DNA of 64,000 bases from Hymenobacter rubripertinctus (GCF_003583925.1 NZ_QYCN01000009.1:51183-115182); one strand, 5' to 3'; positions 1-8,932 are shown, counted from the stretch's first letter. The notes: a model not told the origin generated them from the sequence alone. Numbers and translations: made by a program.

Positions 1-61
1 CCAAAGCCCGGGCGGAGGCGTTATCTTGCCAGTCTATCTACCGCGCCGTTCGTTTCACTCG

Positions 62-2422
62 ATGATTTCACTCCTCCGCCTGCGTTACGGGGCCGCTTTG
101 CTGGCCTTGCTGCTGCTGACCATCGGGGCCCAGGCCCAATCTGCGGCCGGTTACGGCGACTGGCAGTTGCACCTGCCCACCAACCAGGCCAAGGCCCTGG
201 CCGAGGCCGATGACCGGGTGTACGTGGCGGCCGAGGACGCTTTCTTCTACTTCGACAAAACGCTCAACACCACCCGCCTGCTTTCCCGCCGCGACGGCCT
301 GAGCGACGTGGGCGTGAGCGGCCTGGCCTACGACTCGGTGGGCCAGCAGCTGCTGGTGGTGTACCAGAGCACCAACCTGGATCTGCTGCGCCGCCAGGAC
401 GGTAAAATCGTCAACCTCGCCGACATTGCCCGCAAGGAAATCAACGGTGCCAAAACCATCAACCAGGTCCAGATCAGTGGGCGGCGGGCCTACCTGGCGG
501 CCAGCTTCGGCATTGTGGTGGTCGATCTGGACCGGCTCGAAATCCGGGATTCCTACACCAACATTGGCCCGGGCGGCACGGTAGTGCAGGTATTTGCCAC
601 GGCCGTGGCCAACGGTATCCTGTTCGCGGCTACCTCCAATGGGCTGATGCGCGCCGCCCTCAACGGCAACCCCCTCGACTACCGCAACTGGACCACCGAC
701 CTGCCCGCCCGCCCCGGCAACCCCTACCGCACCCTGGCCGTGCAGGACGGGCGCGTGGTGGCCGGCATCAACGGCGACCGGCTGTACGCCTACGTGGCGG
801 GCACGGGCTGGCGGGCCTTCGCCGGCAACGCGCCGGCCGGCGTGGAGTTCCGGCAGCTCACGCCTTCCCGGGCCGGGCTGCTCATCACCGACAACCGCCA
901 GACTACGGTGTTCAACGTAACGACGGGCGTTGCCGGACTGACGCTGAACCCGGCCCTGCTGGTGAACCCGCAGGCGGCCCTGCGCGCCCGCGACGGCCGC
1001 TACTACCTGGCCGACTACACCAACGGCTTGCTGCGCACCACTGCCAATGGCCAGGCGGCGGAGCAGTTTCTGAGCAACGCGCCCGCCTCGGCCCAGGCCT
1101 TCAGCGTGCTGGCCGATGCCCGCACCAATACGGTGAACGTGTTCACGGGCGGTTTCACCGACCGCTACGTGCAGCGGGGCTTCCTGCGGGGCTTCTTCGA
1201 GTACAAGCAAGGGCAGTGGACCAACTTCACGCCGGCCACCCAGCCCAACCGCAGCCAGTACCCCAACCCCCAGGACCTGACCCGGGGTGCCCGCACGCCC
1301 GATGGCACCCTGTACGTGGGCAGCTACGGCAACGGCCTGCTGGAGTGGAAGGGCCTGGGCGAGTTCCGCCTGTTCAACCCCACCAGCAACCTGCCCAACC
1401 CGCTGCGCAGCGCCATTGCCGCCCCCGACTTCACCCGCGTGACCGACGTAACCACCGACGCCGAGGGCCACGTGTGGGTGGTGAACCGCCACCAGGTGGC
1501 CGGGCAGTCGGGCCTGTTCGTGTTCGACCCCGCCGCCAACAGCTGGCGCATCATTGATTACTTCGCGGGCAGCGAAAACCTCGACCGGATCGTGCTCGAT
1601 GGGGTGGGCGGCGTGTGGGTGTCCCGGGCCCGGGCCGGGGGCAGCGGGCTGGGCATGGTGGCCTACCAGCCCGAAACCCGCGTCGCCCGCTATTACACGC
1701 AGGCGGCCGGGGCCGAAAGCTTCGCTTCCGACATCAACGAAATCTACGACGTAGTAAAGGACCGGTTGGGCGACATCTGGGTGGCCACCATCAAGGGGCC
1801 GGCCTTTTTTAGTGACCCGGGCAGCGCCTTCGATTCCAATCAGGGCCTCTCGTTCCGGCTGCCCTACGTGCGCCGGGGCGTGGGCACGGGCTTCCCGACG
1901 CTGTTCAACGAAAAAATCAGCGCCATTGCCGTGGATGGGGGCAACCGCAAGTGGTTCGGCACCGACCGGGGCCTGTGGCTTTTCAGCGACGATGCCTCGG
2001 AGGAGTTGCTGCACTTCACCACCGCCAACAGCCCGCTGCCCTCCAACCGCATCGTGGACGTGGAGGTGAACGACAAAACCGGCGAGGTCTTCGTGGTGAC
2101 GGACGCGGGCGTGGTCAGCTACCGGGGCGACGCGTCCGTGACGGAGGGCAAGGCCAGCTGCGCCAAAGTATTCCCGAACCCCGTGCGGCCCAATTTTGCC
2201 GGTCCGGTGGGCATTTCGGGCCTGGCCAACAATGCGCCGGTCAAAATCACGGATGTCACTGGCAAGCTCGTCTTCCAGACCCGGTCCAACGGCGGCACCG
2301 TCACCTGGAACCTGACCGATTACAATGGCCGCCGGGTGAGCTCGGGCGTGTACCTGGTGCTGTCGTCGGATGCCGACGGCAAAAACGGCTGCGTGAGCAA
2401 AGTAGCCGTCCTGGGGAACTAG
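62..2422 (+). CDS. porZ: PorZ-like T9SS surface protein, beta-propeller with sorting domain
   Basis: The 786-residue product is best read as PorZ, a surface component of the type IX secretion system that in Porphyromonas takes part in attaching LPS to secreted cargo. Residues 1-26 form a signal peptide (LLALLLLTIGAQAQ). The middle is a series of propeller blades of the two-component-regulator type (for example AEGHVWVVNR, LGDIWVATIKG, NRKWFGTDRGLWLF). The last 75 or so residues form a T9SS type A sorting domain (VFPNPVRPNF, then SSGVYLVLS). An in-frame TTG lies 36 bases upstream, but the ATG at 62 places the signal peptide at the N-terminus. recO follows 191 bases later on the same strand, a neighbour pair I recall from other Bacteroidota. 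It could instead be another propeller-type T9SS cargo. Confidence 0.75.
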   Translation: MISLLRLRYGAALLALLLLTIGAQAQSAAGYGDWQLHLPTNQAKALAEADDRVYVAAEDAFFYFDKTLNTTRLLSRRDGLSDVGVSGLAYDSVGQQLLVVYQSTNLDLLRRQDGKIVNLADIARKEINGAKTINQVQISGRRAYLAASFGIVVVDLDRLEIRDSYTNIGPGGTVVQVFATAVANGILFAATSNGLMRAALNGNPLDYRNWTTDLPARPGNPYRTLAVQDGRVVAGINGDRLYAYVAGTGWRAFAGNAPAGVEFRQLTPSRAGLLITDNRQTTVFNVTTGVAGLTLNPALLVNPQAALRARDGRYYLADYTNGLLRTTANGQAAEQFLSNAPASAQAFSVLADARTNTVNVFTGGFTDRYVQRGFLRGFFEYKQGQWTNFTPATQPNRSQYPNPQDLTRGARTPDGTLYVGSYGNGLLEWKGLGEFRLFNPTSNLPNPLRSAIAAPDFTRVTDVTTDAEGHVWVVNRHQVAGQSGLFVFDPAANSWRIIDYFAGSENLDRIVLDGVGGVWVSRARAGGSGLGMVAYQPETRVARYYTQAAGAESFASDINEIYDVVKDRLGDIWVATIKGPAFFSDPGSAFDSNQGLSFRLPYVRRGVGTGFPTLFNEKISAIAVDGGNRKWFGTDRGLWLFSDDASEELLHFTTANSPLPSNRIVDVEVNDKTGEVFVVTDAGVVSYRGDASVTEGKASCAKVFPNPVRPNFAGPVGISGLANNAPVKITDVTGKLVFQTRSNGGTVTWNLTDYNGRRVSSGVYLVLSSDADGKNGCVSKVAVLGN

Positions 2423-2613
2423 CGAGTTGGGCCGTCTGGAGGTCGGGACGTTGGCTCACCTGCTGCCAACCGTACCCCGGCTGGCGGTTGTCAAGCAGCA
2501 CGTATCATGTGCAAGCCGTAGGCGACGAGAGAAAGCCCGTTGGTTTTTCTGCGAAGCGGCCAGCTGTTCACTTTCCAACGTAAAAACGTCTCAACTTTCT
2601 AACCAGCCAACCC

Positions 2614-3330
2614 ATGCTCATCAAAACCCGGGGCATCGTGCTCAGCCACATCCGGTACCGTGAAACCAGCATCATCACGCGCGTTTATACCGAGCGGCTG
2701 GGGTTGCAGAGCTACCTGGTGAACGGGGTGCGCAAGGCCAAGCCGCCGGGTCGTATTGCCCTGTTTCAGCCCCTCACGCTGCTGGATCTGGTGGCCTACA
2801 CTTCCCGCAACGGGGGCCTCACGCGCCTCTCGGAGTTCCGGTGCTCCGAGCCCTTCCGCACCCTGCCCTACGACGTGCGCAAGAGCAGCATCGGCCTGTT
2901 TCTGTCGGAGATACTCAGCCGGGTGCTGCTGGAAGAGGAGGAGAACGAGCCGCTGTTCTCGTTTCTGCACGATTCCCTGCGGGCCTTCGACCAACAGGCG
3001 GAGGGCTTCGAGAATTTTGCCCTGATTTTCCTGCTCCAGCTCAGCCACTACCTGGGCTTCGGCCCCGAAACCGGCGCTGAAATTACCTCCCAGGTGGCTT
3101 TCGCTACCGATGTGCCCGGGGCCGCCGCCGCACCTACCGCCCTGCGGTTTCAGGAGTTCGAGGATTACTTCGACAACCTGATGCGCACCCCCGCCACGGC
3201 CATCGTGCCCAACGGCCGCATCCGCCGCGAATTGCTCGGCATCCTCATCCGTTACTACCAGCTGCACGTGGAGCGCCTCGGCGACATCCGCTCCCTGGCG
3301 GTGCTATCGGAAGTGCTGGCCGAGCTGTAA
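2614..3330 (+). CDS. recO: DNA repair protein RecO
   Basis: RecO works with RecF and RecR to load RecA on SSB-coated single-stranded gaps. The 238-residue protein has the usual family length. It opens with the N-terminal OB-fold signature (TRGIVLSHIRYRETSIITR), with a YTERLGLQSYLVNGVR strand next, followed by the helical C-terminal domain (residues about 85-238). The zinc-binding cysteines of some RecO proteins are absent, as is common in Bacteroidota. The ATG at 2614 is the only start that keeps the OB fold complete. A long inverted repeat 28 bases past the stop is a plausible terminator shared with the convergent FKBP gene. Confidence 0.92.
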   Translation: MLIKTRGIVLSHIRYRETSIITRVYTERLGLQSYLVNGVRKAKPPGRIALFQPLTLLDLVAYTSRNGGLTRLSEFRCSEPFRTLPYDVRKSSIGLFLSEILSRVLLEEEENEPLFSFLHDSLRAFDQQAEGFENFALIFLLQLSHYLGFGPETGAEITSQVAFATDVPGAAAAPTALRFQEFEDYFDNLMRTPATAIVPNGRIRRELLGILIRYYQLHVERLGDIRSLAVLSEVLAEL

Positions 3331-3357
3331 GATGGGTTGTTGGTGGGTGGTTGTTGG

Positions 3358-3468
3358 AAAAGGAACGTCATCCTGACGAAGGAAGGATCCTTTCACGATT
3401 GAACGAGCCGTTGGGCTGGCTTTTTCAACCTGAAAGGATCCTTCCTTCGTCAGGATGACGTTCCTTTT
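3358..3468. repeat. 38-bp perfect inverted repeat between recO and an FKBP gene
   Basis: Bases 3358-3395 are exactly complementary to 3431-3468, with a 35-base loop. The arms contain the recurring GTCATCCTGACGAAGGAAGG motif, also seen as a lone half at 35448. The element sits between two convergent genes, ends in A/T runs on both sides and probably works as a bidirectional terminator. Confidence 0.9.
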
Positions 3469-3501
3469 TCAAAAAATACCCACCACCCACCAATAACCTA
3501 C

Positions 3502-4470
3502 TCACTTCACCTCCACCAGCTCCACGTCGAAGCGCAGGATGCTGTTGGCGGGGATGTCGGGGCCGGGGGCGCGGGGGCCGTAGGCTAGGGCGGAGGGAAT
3601 GAGCAGGATAGCCTTGCTGCCTTTCGTGAGTTGGGCAATGCCCTCATCCCAGCCGGCAATAACCTGGCGCTGGCCGAGCGGAAACTCGATGGGCTGGTTG
3701 CCGTGCCGGGCCGAGGAATCGAACTCCTTGCCTTCAAGCAGCTTACCGCTGTAGCGCACGGCTACCGTCTGGCCGGCTTGTGGCTTGGCTCCGGTGCCGG
3801 TTTTGGTTACGGCGTAGTACACGCCCAGGGGCGTTTTGAGCACTTTGAGCTTGTTCTGCTTGGCGTAGGCCAGAATGCGGGCCTCGTCCTGGCGGGCCAG
3901 TTCGGCTACTTTCTGAGCCGCCGCCGCCTGGGCCTGGGCCGCCTGCTGCGCCAGTTCCTGCTGCACCTGGTCGGGCGTCTGCACTTTTTCGGCCTTGGCC
4001 AGCACCGTGAGGGTAGGGCCGGCTTTGCGGATGAAGCCGGGCACGGGCTGCTGAAACGACTTGCGGAACACCGTGTCCAAGTTCAGGCGGAACACGCCGG
4101 AGTCGCCGGGCTGGAGCAGGGCCAGCGCTTCCTCCACCGCCCCCCGCTGCGCCCGCCGGATACTGTCGAGCGGGACGCGCACGGGCTGGTTGCCGTTCTG
4201 GCGGCGCGAGTGCATGAGCACCGAATCCTGGGCGGTGCGGAATTGCAGGTGCAGGGTCAGGATCTGGCCCACGCGCCCGGCATACGAGGCGTCGCCGGTG
4301 GGGGGCAGCGCCGGTTGCAGCACGTAGCGGCCGTTCTGGGGGCGGTAAATCCGGTACTCCAGCCCGGAGCGCAGGCGGTTGAAGGGAACCGGCTCACCCT
4401 GAAACGAGCACAAACCGATAATGCCGACCAAGGCCGGGACTATAAAACGCAGGCGGGCAACAACAGACAT
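3502..4470 (-). CDS. FKBP-type peptidyl-prolyl isomerase, two-domain, exported
   Basis: The 322-residue protein starts with a hydrophobic signal segment (residues 1-24). Residues about 60-155 resemble a degenerate FKBP domain (VPLDSIRRAQRGAVEEALALL, 'LLQPGDSGVFRL'). An Ala/Gln-rich helical linker follows (about 165-200), then a complete C-terminal FKBP domain at about 215-322 (VAVRYSGKLLEGKEFDSS, VIAGWDEGIAQL, IPSALAYGPRAPG). It probably catalyses proline isomerisation on exported proteins in the periplasm. The architecture matches the protein at 6785-7837, so the two look like duplicates flanking the four single-domain genes. It has its own leader, because a terminator separates it from the gene before it. 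Confidence 0.85.
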   Translation of the reverse strand: MSVVARLRFIVPALVGIIGLCSFQGEPVPFNRLRSGLEYRIYRPQNGRYVLQPALPPTGDASYAGRVGQILTLHLQFRTAQDSVLMHSRRQNGNQPVRVPLDSIRRAQRGAVEEALALLQPGDSGVFRLNLDTVFRKSFQQPVPGFIRKAGPTLTVLAKAEKVQTPDQVQQELAQQAAQAQAAAAQKVAELARQDEARILAYAKQNKLKVLKTPLGVYYAVTKTGTGAKPQAGQTVAVRYSGKLLEGKEFDSSARHGNQPIEFPLGQRQVIAGWDEGIAQLTKGSKAILLIPSALAYGPRAPGPDIPANSILRFDVELVEVK

Positions 4471-4530
4471 AAGGCAACGTGAGTGAGCGGCCCAAGATAC
4501 GGCACTTTCGGGGCTGGGGCCGGTCCAGCA

Positions 4531-4566
4531 AAACGGCCCGCCCGGACAGGTGCCGGTGGGCCGTGG
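4531..4566 (-). terminator. Rho-independent terminator of the four-gene FKBP operon
   Basis: On the minus strand the sequence just past the stop at 4567 folds as ACGGCCCACCGG paired with CCGGGCGGGCCGT (one bulge) and then runs into TTTT. Confidence 0.7.
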
Positions 4567-5058
4567 TTATTTCACTTTCAGAATCTCCAGCTCGAAAATA
4601 AGGTCGGCGTTGGGCGGAATCAGGTACTTCTTCTCCGTCTCGTCATCCGGGTCGGGGCGGCCCTTGGCCCCGTAGGCCAGGTCGGCCGGAATCCAGACCC
4701 TGGCCCGGCTGCCCTCGGGCAGTAACAGCAGCGCCTCATCGAACCCGGCAATCACGCTCTGGCGACCAGCCCGCACTTTCAGCGGGCCACCCTGCTGCAC
4801 TGAGGTGTCGAACAGGTGGCCGTCGGCAGCCAGAAAGCCGGTGTAGTGGACTACTACCCGGCTGCCGGGCTGGGCCCGGGGGCCGGTGCCCACCTGCCGG
4901 ATCGTGTAGCGCAACCCCGAAGGCGTGGTGGTGGCTCGTTGCAGCAGGCTGTCGGCCGGTGGTGGTACGGCCGTGGTGAGCGTGCGCTGTGCCCAGCCCG
5001 CCAGCGGCAGGCTGCTCAGCACCAAAAACAGACCACCCGTTACCACGTACCGCATCAC
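4567..5058 (-). CDS. FKBP-type peptidyl-prolyl isomerase, periplasmic
   Basis: This is a 163-residue single-domain FKBP with a Sec signal peptide ending AGWAQ and no lipobox, so it is probably soluble in the periplasm. The FKBP core covers about residues 45-163 (VVVHYTGFLAADGHLFDTS, SVIAGFDEALLLLPEGS, IPADLAYGAKG). It carries a small insertion (PDPDDETEKK) before the closing IPPNADLIFELEIL strand. It is the last gene of a tight operon of four FKBP genes and starts 5 bases after the previous stop. Confidence 0.87.
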   Translation of the reverse strand: MMRYVVTGGLFLVLSSLPLAGWAQRTLTTAVPPPADSLLQRATTTPSGLRYTIRQVGTGPRAQPGSRVVVHYTGFLAADGHLFDTSVQQGGPLKVRAGRQSVIAGFDEALLLLPEGSRARVWIPADLAYGAKGRPDPDDETEKKYLIPPNADLIFELEILKVK

Positions 5059-5063
5059 CAGGG

Positions 5064-5612
5064 CTATTGAACGTCCAGAATTTCCATATCGAACAACAGC
5101 GGCGTGTAGGCTGGAATGGCGCCTGATGATTGCCCCTGGTAGGCCAGGGACGAGGGGATGAGGATCAGTTTCCGGTCGCCTTTGCGCATTTGCAGCGTGG
5201 CAGTGCTCCAGCCGGTAATCAGGCCGGAGTTTGGCCCGTTCACGAAGCTGAGGCAGCCGCAGGCCGTGCGGTTGTTGCTGGAGGCATCAAATACCTGCCC
5301 ATCCAGCGCCTCACTGATAAACCTGCCCACGTAGTTCACCTTCACCGTCTGGCCGGCTACGATGAGCGGGTTGGTCGTCGCGCCATCCGTAACGGGCACC
5401 AGGTAAATGCCCGATTCCAGGCGCTGCGCGTTCGTGATGGCGTGGCGGGTGAGGTAAGCCTGAATGGCGGTTTCGTCGCGCTGCTTCTGGGCTTCGTCAA
5501 ATTCGCGCTGCTGCTTAACGAAGGAGGACTCTTTGTTGCAGCTGGTCAGGGTCGGCGTGGCCCCCAGGCCCAGGGCCAGCAGGGAGAGGATCAGGGAGAA
5601 TCTTTTCATCAT
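5064..5612 (-). CDS. FKBP-type peptidyl-prolyl isomerase-like lipoprotein
   Basis: The 182-residue protein has a lipoprotein signal peptide (lipobox LTSC, about residues 22-25) and an FKBP fold at about 85-182 (VKVNYVGRFISEALDGQVFD, GLITGWSTATLQMRKGD, IPSSLAYQGQS). It diverges most within the cluster. An insertion with two adjacent cysteines (ACGC) sits in the flap region, and several FKBP active-site aromatic residues look changed, so its isomerase activity is uncertain. A charged linker between the lipid anchor and the domain contains the DETAIQAYLTRHAI segment shared with its neighbours. Confidence 0.8.
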   Translation of the reverse strand: MMKRFSLILSLLALGLGATPTLTSCNKESSFVKQQREFDEAQKQRDETAIQAYLTRHAITNAQRLESGIYLVPVTDGATTNPLIVAGQTVKVNYVGRFISEALDGQVFDASSNNRTACGCLSFVNGPNSGLITGWSTATLQMRKGDRKLILIPSSLAYQGQSSGAIPAYTPLLFDMEILDVQ

Positions 5613-5648
5613 CGGGAAAGGAGGCCGCCAGCAGCGACGCCCGTAAAA

Positions 5649-6140
5649 TTACTTAATATCCACTACCTCCACCTCGAAGCGGAGCACGGCGTTAGGAGGG
5701 ATGGCGCCCCTGCCGGACGCGCCATAGGCCAGGCCCGAGGGTATGAGCAGTGTGCCCTTGCTGCCTTTGTTGAACAGCTTGAACGCCTCATCCCAGCCCG
5801 CAATAACGCTGCCATTGCCCAACTGGAAGGGAAAGCCCAGGGTAGTGAGGTTACTGTCGAACACCTTTCCGTCCAGCGTAGTGCCGGTATACAAAACTTT
5901 CACGATCTGCCCATCCAGGGCATTCGCGCCGGTGCCGGGCCGGGTAATGGCTACGTACAGGCCCGACTCCCGGCGCTGAAAGCCCGTGAGGCTGTTATCC
6001 CGGATGTAGGCCGCAATGGTGGCTTCATCCTGGGCGGCCTGGGCGGCCTGGGCGGGGGAAGTATCTTTCTCTTCATCCTTCTTGCAGGAGCTCAGCAGGG
6101 CCAGCAGAAAAAGAAAAACCAGGGGCAGAGAGTGTTTCAT
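5649..6140 (-). CDS. FKBP-type peptidyl-prolyl isomerase lipoprotein
   Basis: The 163-residue lipoprotein (lipobox LSSC at about 16-19) has a short linker carrying the family segment DEATIAAYIRDNSLTGFQ. A full FKBP domain covers about 65-163 (VKVLYTGTTLDGKVFDSN, SVIAGWDEAFKLFNKGS, IPSGLAYGASGRG, IPPNAVLRFEVEVVDIK). It is presumed to fold proteins at the periplasmic face of a membrane. The gene lies 21 bases after the previous FKBP stop and 36 bases before the next start, inside the four-gene operon. Confidence 0.87.
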   Translation of the reverse strand: MKHSLPLVFLFLLALLSSCKKDEEKDTSPAQAAQAAQDEATIAAYIRDNSLTGFQRRESGLYVAITRPGTGANALDGQIVKVLYTGTTLDGKVFDSNLTTLGFPFQLGNGSVIAGWDEAFKLFNKGSKGTLLIPSGLAYGASGRGAIPPNAVLRFEVEVVDIK

Positions 6141-6161
6141 CGCAAAAAAGCAAAAGGGGTA

Positions 6162-6671
6162 TTACTTGATGTCGGTTACCTCCACATCGAAGCGGAGCAC
6201 CGAGTGAGGGGCAATCGGCCCGACGCCCTTCGCGCCGTAAGCCAGCTCGGAGGGAATGAGCAGGATGGCTTTGCTGCCCTTGTTGAGCAGGGCAAACCCC
6301 TGGTCCCAGCCCGTAATAACCTGCCCCCGGCCCAGGATGAAGTCCAGGGGAGCGTTGCCGCGGTTGGCGGTCGAGTCGAACACCTTGCCGTCCAGGGTAA
6401 GGCCGGTGTACTTGGCCGATACCGTCTGGCCGGCTTTGGCTACGTCGCCGGTGCCGACCTGAGTGATGGCCACGTACAGGCCCGAGGGCTGTTGCTGGAA
6501 GCCGGGCAGGTTGTTGTCCTTGATGTAGGCCGTGATGATGGTCTCGTCGCGGGCGGGGTAGTCGGTCGTATCCGTGTCCTCCTTCTGGCAGGCCGAAAAG
6601 AGCACGGTCAGCAGCAGCAGCAGCGTTGCCAGACTAGCGGGCAACCGGAAGGGGGGAAGTGAGCGGAGCAT
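6162..6671 (-). CDS. FKBP-type peptidyl-prolyl isomerase lipoprotein, first gene of operon
   Basis: The 169-residue protein starts at the ATG at 6671, which places a lipoprotein signal (LFSAC) at residues about 24-28. A longer frame to 6743 would bury the signal and run into the upstream terminator. The linker segment ETIITAYIKDNNLPGFQ matches its neighbour. The FKBP domain covers about 72-169 (VSAKYTGLTLDGKVFDS, VITGWDQGFALLNKGSKAI, SELAYGAKGVG). It shares most sequence with the next gene, which points to recent tandem duplication. Confidence 0.87.
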   Translation of the reverse strand: MLRSLPPFRLPASLATLLLLLTVLFSACQKEDTDTTDYPARDETIITAYIKDNNLPGFQQQPSGLYVAITQVGTGDVAKAGQTVSAKYTGLTLDGKVFDSTANRGNAPLDFILGRGQVITGWDQGFALLNKGSKAILLIPSELAYGAKGVGPIAPHSVLRFDVEVTDIK

Positions 6672-6720
6672 AAGCGCGAAAAACTGGGGGAAAAGAAAAA
6701 CCGGGTTACCCCGAAGAGAC

Positions 6721-6757
6721 AAAAGCCCCCGGCCAGGTTGCACCGGACCGGGGGCTT
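6721..6757 (-). terminator. Rho-independent terminator after the first FKBP gene
   Basis: On the minus strand, AAGCCCCCGG (6757-6748) pairs with CCGGGGGCTT (6732-6723) and is followed by TTG. It lies 28 bases past the stop of the gene at 6785-7837. Confidence 0.75.
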
Positions 6758-6784
6758 AGGAGTTAACGGAACTGCGGCCCGGAC

Positions 6785-7837
6785 TTATTTGCCCTGCTGC
6801 TGCTGCATAGCCTCAATCTGGCGACGGATATCGGCTTCGTTCATCTGGCCCCCGGCCGGCTGGGCGGGCGCGTTCTTGATGTCGACCAGCTCCACGTCGA
6901 AGCGCAGGATAGCATCGGCCGGGATATCGGCTCCGGCCCCGCGCTGCCCGTAGGCCAGCGACGAAGGCACCAGCAGCATCCCCTTAGCACCCTTCGTGAA
7001 CTGGGCAATGCCCTTATCCCAGCCCGGAATCACCTGGCCCTGGCCCAACGGGAAGTCGAAGGGCTTGTTGCCCATCTTGGCCGAGGAATCGAACTCCTTG
7101 CCGTTTTCGAGCAGGGTGCCTTTGTAGAGCACCGATACCACCTGGCCCGCTTTGGGCTTCACGCTGGAGCCGGCGTTGGTAATCACGTAGTACACGCCCG
7201 ACTCGTCCTTGGTGGCCTTCAGGTTGTTCTTCTTGATGTATTCCTGAATGACTACGTCATCCTTCTTGAGCTGGTCGGCGGCGTGGGCCTCCGTTTTCTG
7301 CTGCTGCTCCACCTGGGCCTTCTGCACGTCGGCCATGGCTTCCTCGCGGCTCTGCACCTTGTCCACTTTCACAAACATGGTCATGGTTTTGCCGGCTTTG
7401 CTCATGAAAGGCGGCACCGGCTGGCGGAACGACTTGGCAAAGATGGTATCCACGTTGAAGCGGAACACGGCCGAGTCGCCGGGCTGGAGCAGGCTGATGG
7501 CTTCTTCGAGGCCGCCTTTCTGGGCTTTCCGTACGGTATCGAGCGGCACGCGCACCGGGAATCCCATCTGCTGCTTGCGCGAGTTGAACAGAATCGAGTC
7601 CTTGCCGGTGCGGTACTCCACGTGCAGGGCCATGATTTTGCCGATGCGGTCCTTGTAGGTCGCGTCGCCGTCGGCGCTTACGTCGCGGGCGTCGTACTTG
7701 CCGGCGCTGGTGCTCTTGAAAATCTTGTATTCAATCCCCGAGGGTGTCTTGCCGAATTCGCCGCCTTTGTTGCAGGAGGCCAGACCCAGAATGCCGGCTA
7801 CCAGGGCCAGGCTCAGAAAGTTGCGTTGGAGGAACAT
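6785..7837 (-). CDS. FKBP-type peptidyl-prolyl isomerase lipoprotein, two-domain
   Basis: The 350-residue lipoprotein (lipobox LASC at about 20-23) contains an N-terminal degenerate FKBP-like region (VPLDTVRKAQKGGLEEAISL, LQPGDSAVFRFNVDTIF) at about 60-165. A charged coiled-coil linker follows (about 170-205, rich in K, Q and E), then a complete FKBP domain at about 230-327 (VSVLYKGTLLENGKEFDSS, VIPGWDKGIAQFTKGAKG, SSLAYGQRGAG). The Gln-rich C-terminal tail ends MQQQQGK. It matches the 3502-4470 product domain by domain. The order suggests an ancestral two-domain gene duplicated around a block of smaller relatives. Confidence 0.87.
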   Translation of the reverse strand: MFLQRNFLSLALVAGILGLASCNKGGEFGKTPSGIEYKIFKSTSAGKYDARDVSADGDATYKDRIGKIMALHVEYRTGKDSILFNSRKQQMGFPVRVPLDTVRKAQKGGLEEAISLLQPGDSAVFRFNVDTIFAKSFRQPVPPFMSKAGKTMTMFVKVDKVQSREEAMADVQKAQVEQQQKTEAHAADQLKKDDVVIQEYIKKNNLKATKDESGVYYVITNAGSSVKPKAGQVVSVLYKGTLLENGKEFDSSAKMGNKPFDFPLGQGQVIPGWDKGIAQFTKGAKGMLLVPSSLAYGQRGAGADIPADAILRFDVELVDIKNAPAQPAGGQMNEADIRRQIEAMQQQQGK

Positions 7838-7888
7838 GAAGGGGGTTAGGAGGTTAAGACACGGAAAGAGCGGCCAAGTTACACCGAA

Positions 7889-8932
7889 TTATACCGTTGG
7901 CGGCACGGCGGCCAGCGGCGCGGCTACTAATTGGGCCTGGTATTCGGGCAGCAGACCCAGGAAACGCGTCACGGTGGCGTCCAGCGAGTCGTGGCTGATG
8001 CCGCCGGCCGCGTTGTGGTGGCCGCCGCCGCTGAAGTTGCGGCGCGAGAACTCGCTGACCGAGAAGCTGCCCACCGAGCGGAAGGAAATCTTGACGGCCT
8101 GGGAGCGGTCGATGAGGATGGCGGCAAACACGATGCCCTCAATGCTGAGCGCGAAGTTCACCAGGCCTTCCGTATCACCGGTTTTGGAGTGGTACTGGCG
8201 CAGCTCCTCGGCCGTAATGGCAATGTAGGCCGTGTTGTATTCGCGCAGTACCGTGAGCTTGTCCTTGAGCACGAAGCCCAGGAAGCGCAGCCGCTCCTCG
8301 GAGTGCGAATCGTAGATGCGCCGGTGCACATCGGAGAGGTTGATGCCGGCGCTGAGCAGTTCGGCAATAATGAGGTGCACGTTGCGCGAAGTGCTGGGGT
8401 GGCGGAACGAGCCCGTATCGGTCATGATGCCCGCGTAGAGGCACTCCCCGATGCCGGTATCAATCAGGTCCTGGTCGCCCAGGTCGCGGATGACTTCGAA
8501 CACCAGCTCGGCCGTGGCCGCTGCTTTGGGGTTGGAGAAGTCGAGCTGGGCAAAATCCTCGGGCTCCTGGTGGTGGTCGATGAGCACCTTGGTGCCGCCC
8601 GCCGCCCGCACGTACTCGCCCAGCTCGCTGATGCGGTTGAGGCAGGAGAAATCGAGGCAGAACAGCACCTCGGCCCGGCGGATGATGTCGCGGACCTGGG
8701 CGTCGTTCTGGCGGGGCTCGTACACCACTACTTCGTCGTTGCCGGGCATCCAGGCCAGAAAGTCGGGGTAGTCGGAGGGCGTCACTACCGTCACGCTGTG
8801 GCCCTTCTTGCGCAGGTAGCCGGCCAGGCCCAGCGAAGAGCCCAGCGCGTCGGCGTCGGGCTTGTGGTGGGTGGTGATAAAAATCTGTCGGGGCTGGGCC
8901 AGCAGCTCCTTCAACTCAACTATTGTGGACAT
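7889..8932 (-). CDS. nrnA: DHH-family phosphoesterase, NrnA-like oligoribonuclease/pAp phosphatase
   Basis: The 347-residue protein is of NrnA type. These enzymes degrade very short RNAs and dephosphorylate 3'-phosphoadenosine 5'-phosphate in the cytoplasm. The DHH domain shows HHKPDADALGSSLG near residue 22, LFCLDFSC, and the name-giving DHH in VLIDHHQEP near 117. The C-terminal DHHA1 domain has the RNA-binding GGGHHNAAGG motif near residue 300. The ATG at 8932 gives a full-length protein. It is divergent from ndk, with 235 bases between them. Confidence 0.9.
   Translation of the reverse strand: MSTIVELKELLAQPRQIFITTHHKPDADALGSSLGLAGYLRKKGHSVTVVTPSDYPDFLAWMPGNDEVVVYEPRQNDAQVRDIIRRAEVLFCLDFSCLNRISELGEYVRAAGGTKVLIDHHQEPEDFAQLDFSNPKAAATAELVFEVIRDLGDQDLIDTGIGECLYAGIMTDTGSFRHPSTSRNVHLIIAELLSAGINLSDVHRRIYDSHSEERLRFLGFVLKDKLTVLREYNTAYIAITAEELRQYHSKTGDTEGLVNFALSIEGIVFAAILIDRSQAVKISFRSVGSFSVSEFSRRNFSGGGHHNAAGGISHDSLDATVTRFLGLLPEYQAQLVAAPLAAVPPTV

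Noticed and set aside
68..2014. Open frame of 648 codons on the minus strand opposite porZ
   Set aside because: It is antisense to a protein with clear signal peptide, propeller blades and sorting domain. Its translation is rich in Gly, Val, His, Ala and Gln without any family motif, as expected for antisense reading of GC-rich genes.
5130..6662. Open frame of 510 codons on the plus strand across three FKBP genes
   Set aside because: It covers several separate real genes on the other strand and has no domain of its own.
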